The position numbers and the translations under genes are program-made. 11,010 nucleotides of DNA from Myxococcales bacterium (GTDB lineage: Bacteria > Myxococcota_A > UBA9042 > PHBI01 > JAAZYN01): positions 2,792 to 13,801 of the forward strand of contig JAAZYN010000031.1 of the NCBI GenBank assembly GCA_014239625.1. Reading direction: 5' to 3'. Each line of letters begins with the position of its first letter. Position 1 is the first letter of the stretch. Under the pieces are notes generated by a model. That model worked only from the letters and a program-made list of their open reading frames with translations, had not been told where the DNA came from and did not search any database. Below, one piece after another: positions 5,142-11,010 of this stretch.

Positions 5142-5792
5142 ATGGCCAAGACCGACAGCCAATTCCAGCTTCGAACCTATATCTTCATCGATCAGATGCA
5201 GCCGCAGCTGGCGCAGTTCATCGCCAAAGACAATCGGGTCTACGATCCGAACGAGTACGACGCCGCGATCATGCTCGAGCTGGCTCCGGCGATGGAGATT
5301 CACCGGATGATCGACCAGGCGCTCAAGAGCACCAGCGTCCGGCTGGGATCGGTGGTCACCGAGCGCCGCTATGGGCTGATGCAGATTCAACACCCGGACC
5401 AGGGCGAGGTGCTGGCCGCCGGCGCTTCGGTGCTGGAGCAGACGGGGCTGACCCCTACCGACCGTGCGCGGCTGGAGCTTCACACGAACATGGTGATTCG
5501 CGGTATCGAGCAGGATCACGCGATCTATTTCACCGGCACCAGCAAGGGGAACATGGTGCTGGCCAACGAGAGCGTGTTCATCCTGGAGGTCTCGCCCGCT
5601 GCGTACCTGACCATCGCCTGCAACGAAGCCCTCAAAGCGGCGAACATCAAGCTGATCACCATCCGCCCCTTCGGCGCCACCGGCCGGCTGGTCATGAGCG
5701 GCCCCGAGTCGGAGATCGATTCGGGCGTCGAGGCCGCGTTGAGCGTCTTGAAGTCGCTCAACGACGAGCTGGACGAGGCTGGCAAGAAGTAG
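5142..5792 (+). CDS. BMC-T trimeric shell protein, permuted tandem type (BMC-T2-like, probably double-stacking with gated pore)
   Basis: A 216-residue tandem BMC protein. It begins with LRTYIFIDQMQPQLAQFIAK (10-29), continues through MLELAPAMEIHRMIDQALK (44-62) and YGLMQIQHPDQGEVLAAGASVLEQ (77-100), and repeats the pattern in the second half: FILEVSPAAYLTIACNEALKAANIKL (146-171) followed by GATGRLVMSGPESEIDSGVEAAL (178-200). This closely follows the H. ochraceum BMC-T2 from memory, one of the trimers that stack face to face with a large central pore, a design thought to pass bulky metabolites or cofactors such as CoA, NAD and sugar phosphates. The start ATG 5142 has AAGGA (5129-5133) 8 nt upstream. 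It is the last gene of the operon; a convergent permease follows after 119 nt. Confidence 0.94.
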   Translation: MAKTDSQFQLRTYIFIDQMQPQLAQFIAKDNRVYDPNEYDAAIMLELAPAMEIHRMIDQALKSTSVRLGSVVTERRYGLMQIQHPDQGEVLAAGASVLEQTGLTPTDRARLELHTNMVIRGIEQDHAIYFTGTSKGNMVLANESVFILEVSPAAYLTIACNEALKAANIKLITIRPFGATGRLVMSGPESEIDSGVEAALSVLKSLNDELDEAGKK

Positions 5793-5804
5793 CCACCGGC
5801 CGCG

Positions 5805-5832
5805 CGGCGCTCGACAACCGCCGAGCCAGCCG
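5805..5832. terminator. GC-rich hairpin in the gap between convergent genes (possible terminator)
   Basis: CGGC-GCTCG (5805-5813) pairs with CGAGC (5822-5826) and GCCG (5829-5832) across an 8-nt loop, with a 2-nt bulge on the right arm. It starts 12 nt after the BMC-T2 stop and could end transcription of the BMC operon or, read the other way, of the permease. There is no T-run on either side, so the call is weak. The rest of the 119-nt gap (5793-5911) shows nothing else. Confidence 0.3.
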
Positions 5833-5911
5833 CCGGGAGCGTGCGCCCGTCAGCGCTGCGGATTCGCGGCATGCAGCGGCACAGACGTGAATGACCCGGG
5901 CTCGCGTTCGC

Positions 5912-7564
5912 TCAGGCCAGGTCGTCGTGGATCGCGGACTCAGCGTGTGGCTCCGACCACCAGAGCATGAACCCGAAGAACCCAGCGCACAGCAGGTAGC
6001 CGACGGCCCAGGTCCAGCCGGTCGCCCAGCCCAGGTCGTAGACGGCGCCGTTGGCGGTGAGGGCGCCCGCGTGGATGAACCCGAAGAACGCGCACGCCGC
6101 GCCGATGAGGGCCCAGATGGTGGCCAACTTGAAGGCTCTGTCGATGAGATGGACGCTGATGGCCGCCCAGATCATCGCCGAGATGAGAAAACCCTGAGAC
6201 AGCGCCACCAGCCCCTCGATGTGTAAACCGGCCTGCACGAAGGCCTCGGGCTTGCCCAGCACGGTCGCCGCCAGACCCCAGTCGCCGGTGGCCAGACCGG
6301 CGGCGCCCAGGGTGGTCCCGATGATCATCACCCCCCAGCCAGCGATCGCCGGAAACAGCCCGAACGCCACCCCGGGCGCGTGCTCCTTGGGGACGGTCTG
6401 GAAGGCTTGGGCGGTGATGATGATGCCGATCCACAGGACGATGGCCATCCCCGCCTCCATCGGGATGATGCTGTTGATGAGACCGGTCAACCCAAACAAA
6501 GCGACGACGGTGAAAAAGATGCCGTTGACGATCGAGTAACCCGAGCGGGCTCCAAGGCCTTTCCACCCCGGGTGGCCGATGTAGATGGTCGTCGGGAAGC
6601 ACGACCCGAAGAGCGCAGCCACCACCGTCCCCATCCCGTTGACCGCCAGACTCGGGGCGGTGGGGTACGAGTCTCCGGCCGCCTCCGCCGACTCGATGTT
6701 CTGGAGCGACCCGAGGATATTGAACAGCCCCATGGGCAGCATAATCGGGACCAGAAAGCCAGTCATCAGGGGATGCTGGAGGCCATCGATCATGTCGCCG
6801 ATGACCGGAACAGGGAGGTAGAACCCGACGGTCCCCGCTGCTTTGGTGACGTTGGCGGCGTCGACCGGAGAGGGCTCGCCCAGGGCGAAGAGGAGCCACG
6901 CCATGCCGCCCCCCAAGATGAGGGCCCAGGCTCCCCCGGGGATGCGGAGCGGCATCTTGGCGTGGGAGAAGTAGGTCGTCAGAATCACACCCAGGGGCAG
7001 CATCGCCACCAACGGCGCCTCGAAGGTCTGCATCGCGAAGTCGATGGCGATAAATGAGATGGCGATCCCCGCCAGGGTCGACAGCAGGGCCGCCCGAGGC
7101 GTGTGCTTGCGGATGAACTCCGCGACGAAGGAGCCCAGCAACTCGATGACACCGCTGACCAGACACGCCGCCAGGCCCACCTGCCACGCCAAACGCGCCG
7201 CCTCCTCGGGTGACGCTCCCTGTTTCACGGCGAGGGCTTTGACCGGCGCCATGACCAGAAAGACATATGCAAACAGCGACACCGTGTTGATCCCATACGG
7301 GAGCGCGGTCACATCGGTGCGACCCTGTTGTGCGGACAGCCTCCGCGCTTGCCACGAGTAGTAGACGTTGCCGATGAGGATCGACAGCGCCGCGCCGGGA
7401 AGGATCGTCTCCAACACCAGCTCTTCGCCGAACCCCAAGACCCCCGTGCAGAGCGCGAGAATCAAGAGGAACTGGATGAGGTTGTCGATGACGAGGCCGA
7501 AGAAGCCGTCGAGATCGCTCGCCACCCACCAGGGCTGCGGGGTACCGGGGGAGCCTGTGGCCAT
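5912..7564 (-). CDS. NCS2 family permease (AzgA-like nucleobase transporter)
   Basis: A 550-residue polytopic membrane protein with about 12-14 hydrophobic segments, beginning NLIQFLLILALCTGVLGF (28-45). Motifs I recognise from the NCS2/AzgA group are GNVYYSWQARRL followed by GRTDVTALPYGINT in the N-terminal part, MGLFNILGSLQNIESAEAAGD in the middle, and YIGHPGWKGLGARSGYSIVNG with its Gly-rich turn. Family members import purines, uracil or xanthine with protons; the actual substrate cannot be read from the sequence. The start is the ATG at 7564-7562, preceded on this strand by AGGAG with a 5-nt spacer. It is transcribed towards the BMC operon and so is not part of it. A nucleobase or nucleoside transporter beside a deoxyribose-phosphate-using compartment is suggestive, since DeoC substrate arises from deoxynucleoside breakdown, but this is inference. 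Confidence 0.85.
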   Translation of the reverse strand: MATGSPGTPQPWWVASDLDGFFGLVIDNLIQFLLILALCTGVLGFGEELVLETILPGAALSILIGNVYYSWQARRLSAQQGRTDVTALPYGINTVSLFAYVFLVMAPVKALAVKQGASPEEAARLAWQVGLAACLVSGVIELLGSFVAEFIRKHTPRAALLSTLAGIAISFIAIDFAMQTFEAPLVAMLPLGVILTTYFSHAKMPLRIPGGAWALILGGGMAWLLFALGEPSPVDAANVTKAAGTVGFYLPVPVIGDMIDGLQHPLMTGFLVPIMLPMGLFNILGSLQNIESAEAAGDSYPTAPSLAVNGMGTVVAALFGSCFPTTIYIGHPGWKGLGARSGYSIVNGIFFTVVALFGLTGLINSIIPMEAGMAIVLWIGIIITAQAFQTVPKEHAPGVAFGLFPAIAGWGVMIIGTTLGAAGLATGDWGLAATVLGKPEAFVQAGLHIEGLVALSQGFLISAMIWAAISVHLIDRAFKLATIWALIGAACAFFGFIHAGALTANGAVYDLGWATGWTWAVGYLLCAGFFGFMLWWSEPHAESAIHDDLA

Positions 7565-7831
7565 GGGGTCTCCTGCTCAGCGACGTCAGCCCGAATGATT
7601 CACGGTACTGCGAACGAGGGGTTAGACACCGATAGCACGGTTCTGCTGAGATGGCGCCTGGTCCAACCGGCGAAAGCGTCGGTGCTGAGCCCGCCCCCGA
7701 GAGGCACAGCTGACGTCAGGCACTATCGGTCCACGCACCGGATTGCACGTGGGCTACGCAAATCTTGCGCCCCTGCGCGTCGGCACCAAAGTCAGCTGCG
7801 TCGCGCTACCCTGTATATTCGCGCCTGCCGC

Positions 7832-7854
7832 GTGTCGCGCACGGGGCGCGACAC
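7832..7854. promoter_or_regulatory. Perfect 9-bp inverted repeat (candidate operator)
   Basis: GTGTCGCGC (7832-7840) and GCGCGACAC (7846-7854) are perfect inverted arms separated by ACGGG. The centre lies about 30 nt upstream of the TATGAT box, so the right arm covers the -35 position of the candidate promoter for the exported protein. This is the geometry of a repressor site for a dimeric regulator. A transcribed hairpin is the alternative, but the element lies upstream of the proposed transcription start. Confidence 0.5.
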
Positions 7855-7878
7855 CCCACCCGCGCGTGACGGTATGAT
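7848..7878 (+). promoter_or_regulatory. Candidate sigma-70 promoter for the exported modular protein
   Basis: TATGAT at 7873-7878 is a 5/6 match to the -10 consensus. GCGACA at 7848-7853 matches four of six -35 positions, with a long 19-nt spacer. The -10 box is 65 nt before the GTG start. The -35 match is weak and is part of the inverted repeat, so control by a repressor or activator is plausible. Confidence 0.35.
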
Positions 7879-7943
7879 CTTTGCTTGAACAGCGGACCGG
7901 CATGGGTGCTGCATCCGGAGCGGCGGCACAAGGGGAGTACGTA

Positions 7944-10900
7944 GTGAGTCTGGTCCAAACCCTTCTCGATAGCATCACCGTTGTGGGACGCCGCGCACTG
8001 CCAGCGCTGCTGCTCGTGGCTGGACTACTGGTGGCGCACCCTGCCCTGGCGCTCTGCGGCGACGACGTCTGCAACTTCTCGGAGACGTGCGCCAACTGCC
8101 CGCAAGATTGCTGCCCTGGTCCCGACGTGCCGTGCGGCGACGGGATCTGCACCGACGGCTCCGAGGATTGCAGCAGCTGCAGCTTCGATTGCTGCGACGC
8201 GGGCATCTGCGGTGATGGCGTCCTCAATGGCGGGGAGGCCTGCGACGACGGGAACACGACCCCCGACGATGGCTGCGACGTCAGCTGCGGTTTCGAGCTG
8301 CGCCTGAGCTGTGGTGCCGAGGTGAACCAGCAACATGCCGTGTGGCTTCGGGGCGGCGACGCCAGCGGCCCCGAGGTGACCTACTGGAACAACGTCGCCC
8401 GCGCCCAGAACTTCAGCGACGCGCCCGAGACCACCACCCCGGAGCTGGTGGTGGACGTCGTCAACGGCCACCCTGTGTTGCGCTTCGAGCCGCAGGACGG
8501 CTTGGAGGAGGCGACCCAGTGGGGCGGTTTCCGAGACCACGTCATCATCGCCGTCATGACCGCCAGCGGCAGCGCCGCCGCCGAAGGCCACCTGTTTGCA
8601 CCCCGGAACCTGGGGAACCACCGGCTGACGGTGACGACCGACCCGGACGCCACCTATCACAAGGCCACCGCGGGCCCGAGCGCGATCACCGCCGGTCAGA
8701 TGCACATCCTCACGGCCACCGTCAACACGGTCCCGTTCGCGTTGGACGTGCTGATCGCGTCCGAGATCTCCGTGGACGGCGCCTCCACGGGAACCCCCTT
8801 CGCCGAGCTGGTCTCGACCTACGAGTGGTCCCACGAGGTGGGCATGGAGATCGGCAACGACAACAGCAACGCCGCGGGCTTTCATGGCGACCTGGCGGAG
8901 CTGATCGTGTTCAAGCGCGGGCTATCCGACGCCGAGCTCGACGAAATCCACACCTACCTGGCCATCAAATACGGCATCACCATGCCCGTCGCCAACTACG
9001 TGACGTCGGATGGGTCGGTGCTCTTCGACCAGGTGGGCTTCCCGCTGGCCGTGGCTGGCCTCGGGCGCAATGACTGCACAGGGTTGAACCAGGACGAGGG
9101 GGTCAGCAACGTGGACTCGGTGGTCAGCGTGAGCGCTGCCGAGTTCGGGATCGAGGATGGACAGTATCTGCTCTGGGGCGCCAACGCCCTGACCAAGACG
9201 ACCCAGGACATGACCGCGGATTTCGGCTGCGCTGGCCAACGCTTCGGGCGCGTCTACCGCTTCGCGAACCGAGGCCCTGGAGGCCCCGTCGGCGCTGTCA
9301 GAGTCGTGGTGGATCTGAACGGCTTTGGGCTGGACACCGCCACCCTGAACGCGGTGCGGTTGTTGGTCGATGACGACGTCGACTTCACCGACAGCGCCAA
9401 CAGCTACATCGGCACCGAGGTGAGCCCTGGCGTGTATGGGTTTTCCAATGTCATCCCGGATGACAACGCCTACTTCACGGTCTTCGCGTGTCCGGCCGCC
9501 ACCTGCGCCAACGGAATACGCGAGGGGAGCGAAGCCTGTGACGCCGGCAACATCATCAACGGCGATGGGTGCGACGACTCGTGCAACCGGGAGGTCGAGT
9601 TGCTCTGTGGTGGGGGTGCCCAGCACGACTTCTGGGTCCGAACGCAGGGGCTGTCGGCGGGCACCGCCGTCGGCTGGAACGACGTGGGAGGGCCGAGCAA
9701 CCTGGCTCCCCTGGCGGGGACCACGGCCCCTCCGGTGACCCTCGGCGTGGCCAATGGCAACAACGCCATCTTCGTCTCCGGGGATGCAGGTCTTGGTTAT
9801 CCGGCGTTTTTCGGAGGATTCACCGACCACACCCTGTTCGTCGCGAGCCTCGCGCAGCCCCCTGACGGGGATGGACGCCACATCCTATCGAGCAGCGGCG
9901 CGACGCCGGATCGGGCGCTGAAAATCGACGGCGCGGACCTGCGGTACGGGTCCGGGTCGACCACGGTCGAGACCGACACCCCCTATGTCTTTACGGCGCG
10001 CACTCAGGTCGACAACGGCACGGACGCCGCGACGGAGCTCTTCGTCAACGGGGTGGTGGGCGACGTGAGCGTGGAGACGACCCCCGAGGGCTATGTCTGG
10101 TCGTCCACCGGCGGCCTCGTGGTGGGCAACACCGACGACGGGGCCAACGCGCTGAATGGGAACATCGGCGAGGTGGTGCTCTTCAAACGGAGCCTCGATG
10201 AGCAGGAGCGCCAGATCGTCGAGACCTATCTGGCCATCAAGTTCGCCCTGTCGATGCCATACGACAGCTATGTCACCCCCGACGGGACGGCGATCTATGG
10301 TCACGCGACCCACCCCTTCGGAATCGCCGGCGTGGCTCGCAACGACTGCCAGCAGCTCGACCAGCAACAGGCCGACAGCGTCGACGGCGAATTCTTGGTC
10401 GTCACGTCGGACGCGCTGAGCGATGGACAATACGCGCTGTTTGGCCACGACGGGAGCAGCGCGTCGATCGTCCCCTCAACGGTACTCGGCGAATGTAACG
10501 AGGTCGCGGTCAAGCGCACCTACCGCGTGGGCACCGGCGGCGCGACCGATGTCCCCGTCAACCTGATCGTCGCCACCGCCACGCTGGGGAGCCCGCAGTT
10601 CGACTCCGGCAGCGTGCGCCTGCTCGTAGACGATGACGGAGACTTCACGTCGGGCGCGACAGTCTACACCCCCACCGCCCAGGGTGGCGGCACGGAGATC
10701 TTCCATGACGTCAGCGTCTCCCACGGCCAGTTCCTCAAGATCGCGGCGTTCGACGTCAGCCCGGTGGCGAACGACTTCTCACTCACCATCATCGGCACTG
10801 GCTGGACGTTCATCCCGCTGGGCGGACACTACACCACCAGCAACTCGACGCAGCCGGTCCAGGCGTTCGGCGCGGCGACCCTGGGAAGTTATCTTGTGAA

Positions 10901-11010
10901 CTCGGCCGACGACGCGGCGTACTACGCCACGACCGAGTACCTGGGGAGCGACAGCTTCCCGTACGAGGTGTGTAACAGCTTTGGCTGCTGCGACATCGGC
11001 CTGGTGTCCC
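7944..11010 (+). CDS. Large exported modular protein: Cys-rich repeats, duplicated LamG modules, Ig-like domain (3' partial)
   Basis: The frame is open to the right edge (1022 codons seen). GTG 7944 has AGGGGAG (7931-7937) 6 nt upstream; an in-frame ATG at 7902 lacks a good site. Residues 1-36 are a signal peptide: Arg-Arg 16-17, a Leu/Val/Ala core, cleavage likely after ALA 34-36. Residues 38-88 hold two CGDxxC...CxxC..DCC repeats, and 89-118 a DUF4215-type repeat (CGDGVLNGGEACDDGN). About 120-345 is LamG-like, ending GDLAELIVFKRGLSDAE and a YLAIKYG helix; 345-515 is a second domain with AGLGRNDCTGLNQ and DGQYLLWG. A second Cys repeat (516-550) and a second LamG plus second-domain copy (553-935) follow, then an Ig-like domain (LGSDSFPYEVCNS). 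LamG and Ig modules usually bind glycans or proteins, so a surface or secreted adhesin is likely; no catalytic motif is seen. Confidence 0.85.
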   Translation, partial: MSLVQTLLDSITVVGRRALPALLLVAGLLVAHPALALCGDDVCNFSETCANCPQDCCPGPDVPCGDGICTDGSEDCSSCSFDCCDAGICGDGVLNGGEACDDGNTTPDDGCDVSCGFELRLSCGAEVNQQHAVWLRGGDASGPEVTYWNNVARAQNFSDAPETTTPELVVDVVNGHPVLRFEPQDGLEEATQWGGFRDHVIIAVMTASGSAAAEGHLFAPRNLGNHRLTVTTDPDATYHKATAGPSAITAGQMHILTATVNTVPFALDVLIASEISVDGASTGTPFAELVSTYEWSHEVGMEIGNDNSNAAGFHGDLAELIVFKRGLSDAELDEIHTYLAIKYGITMPVANYVTSDGSVLFDQVGFPLAVAGLGRNDCTGLNQDEGVSNVDSVVSVSAAEFGIEDGQYLLWGANALTKTTQDMTADFGCAGQRFGRVYRFANRGPGGPVGAVRVVVDLNGFGLDTATLNAVRLLVDDDVDFTDSANSYIGTEVSPGVYGFSNVIPDDNAYFTVFACPAATCANGIREGSEACDAGNIINGDGCDDSCNREVELLCGGGAQHDFWVRTQGLSAGTAVGWNDVGGPSNLAPLAGTTAPPVTLGVANGNNAIFVSGDAGLGYPAFFGGFTDHTLFVASLAQPPDGDGRHILSSSGATPDRALKIDGADLRYGSGSTTVETDTPYVFTARTQVDNGTDAATELFVNGVVGDVSVETTPEGYVWSSTGGLVVGNTDDGANALNGNIGEVVLFKRSLDEQERQIVETYLAIKFALSMPYDSYVTPDGTAIYGHATHPFGIAGVARNDCQQLDQQQADSVDGEFLVVTSDALSDGQYALFGHDGSSASIVPSTVLGECNEVAVKRTYRVGTGGATDVPVNLIVATATLGSPQFDSGSVRLLVDDDGDFTSGATVYTPTAQGGGTEIFHDVSVSHGQFLKIAAFDVSPVANDFSLTIIGTGWTFIPLGGHYTTSNSTQPVQAFGAATLGSYLVNSADDAAYYATTEYLGSDSFPYEVCNSFGCCDIGLVS
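8289..9488 (+). repeat. Diverged tandem module, unit 1 (LamG plus second domain)
   Basis: Protein-level repeat within the exported protein. Shared landmarks with unit 2, in the same order: LSCG versus LLCGGGAQ.DFWVR at the start, GDLAELIVFKRGL, TYLAIKYGITMP, AGLGRNDC...LNQDE, DGQYLLWG and VRLLVDDDVDF at the end. The nucleotide sequences have diverged, so the duplication is old. Confidence 0.75.
9595..10750 (+). repeat. Diverged tandem module, unit 2 (LamG plus second domain)
   Basis: Second copy of the module described at 8289-9488. It shows GNIGEVVLFKRSL, TYLAIKFALSMP, AGVARNDCQQLDQQ, DGQYALFG and VRLLVDDDGDF at matching spacing. A DUF4215-type Cys repeat (9489-9594) separates the two copies, so the full repeating unit is Cys repeat, LamG, second domain. 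Confidence 0.75.

Larger units (their letters stand above)
7565..7943. other. Non-coding divergent intergenic region
   Basis: These 379 bases separate the permease start (- strand) from the exported protein start (+ strand), so promoters for both should lie here. On the right side there is a candidate promoter and a long inverted repeat, listed separately. A 10-bp perfect palindrome, CTGACGTCAG, sits at 7710-7719, and its last eight bases recur at 7582-7589 (GACGTCAG) close to the permease start. ACCGATAG near 7628 recurs inverted as CTATCGGT near 7723, which could be chance. No convincing promoter for the permease, no RNA gene and no believable coding frame was found. Confidence 0.6.

Noticed and set aside
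5940..7529. Second long - strand frame overlapping the permease
   Set aside because: It is a +1 shadow of the permease; its translation is Arg/Gly/His-rich with no membrane segments, while the other frame gives a clear NCS2 transporter.
7328..7888. + strand open frame covering the permease start and the divergent gap
   Set aside because: No ribosome site or recognisable protein; half of it is antisense to the permease.
7902..7943. ATG 7902 as start of the exported protein
   Set aside because: It is in frame but lacks a good ribosome site and would add 14 Ala/Gly-rich residues before the signal peptide.
8043..8057. Possible lipobox (LALC) at the end of the signal peptide
   Set aside because: The residue before the Cys is Leu, not Gly, Ala or Ser, so signal peptidase II processing is unlikely; cleavage after ALA is better.
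1..11010. tRNA, rRNA, CRISPR array, insertion sequence or transposase
   Set aside because: Neither strand shows a cloverleaf, rRNA-like stretch, regularly spaced repeats, terminal inverted repeats with a transposase, or integrase motifs.

Overview
The window is GC-rich and densely coded. It comes from a member of the Myxococcota or a close deltaproteobacterial relative. Two things point there: the shell proteins closely resemble, from memory, those of the Haliangium ochraceum microcompartment, and the last gene encodes a secreted protein with the 'Myxococcus cysteine-rich repeat' (DUF4215) alternating with LamG-like domains. The species cannot be named from the sequence alone.

Positions 1-5792 (+ strand) hold a bacterial microcompartment (BMC) operon of the sugar-phosphate-utilising (SPU) kind, cut at its 5' end. 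Gene order is tpiA (C-terminal end only), an rpiB-deoC coding unit, BMC-H, BMC-P, CoA-acylating aldehyde dehydrogenase, BMC-T (single-trimer type), BMC-P, BMC-P, BMC-T (permuted, stacking type). Most junctions are overlaps or gaps of 3-12 nt. The exceptions are two longer gaps that flank the BMC-H gene, and both contain hairpins. One hexamer, two trimer and three pentamer genes are enough in kind to build a closed shell. Inferred pathway: DeoC splits 2-deoxyribose 5-phosphate into acetaldehyde and glyceraldehyde 3-phosphate inside the shell. The aldehyde dehydrogenase turns the toxic, volatile acetaldehyde into acetyl-CoA. TpiA and RpiB handle the triose and pentose phosphates. No phosphotransacylase, alcohol dehydrogenase or phosphopentomutase is visible here; they may lie upstream or elsewhere.

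The most unusual part is the rpiB-deoC unit (256-1671). There is no stop codon between the isomerase and the aldolase, so one 471-residue reading frame runs through both. At the junction sit an amphipathic encapsulation-peptide-like helix and a perfect CxxCxxCxxxCP [4Fe-4S]-type motif, neither of which belongs to ordinary DERA aldolases. A strong Shine-Dalgarno before an internal ATG suggests that DeoC may also be made alone. The RpiB part has Asp where the E. coli-type enzyme has its catalytic Cys.

Positions 5912-7564 (- strand) encode an NCS2/AzgA-like permease that converges on the BMC operon; purine or pyrimidine import would fit a nucleoside-derived deoxyribose phosphate supply, but the link is only contextual. 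Positions 7565-7943 are a non-coding divergent region with a perfect 9-bp inverted repeat overlapping a candidate promoter. Positions 7944-11010 (+) encode a large exported modular protein (signal peptide, Cys-rich repeats, two copies of a LamG plus second-domain module, Ig-like domain) that runs off the window and looks unrelated to the BMC.
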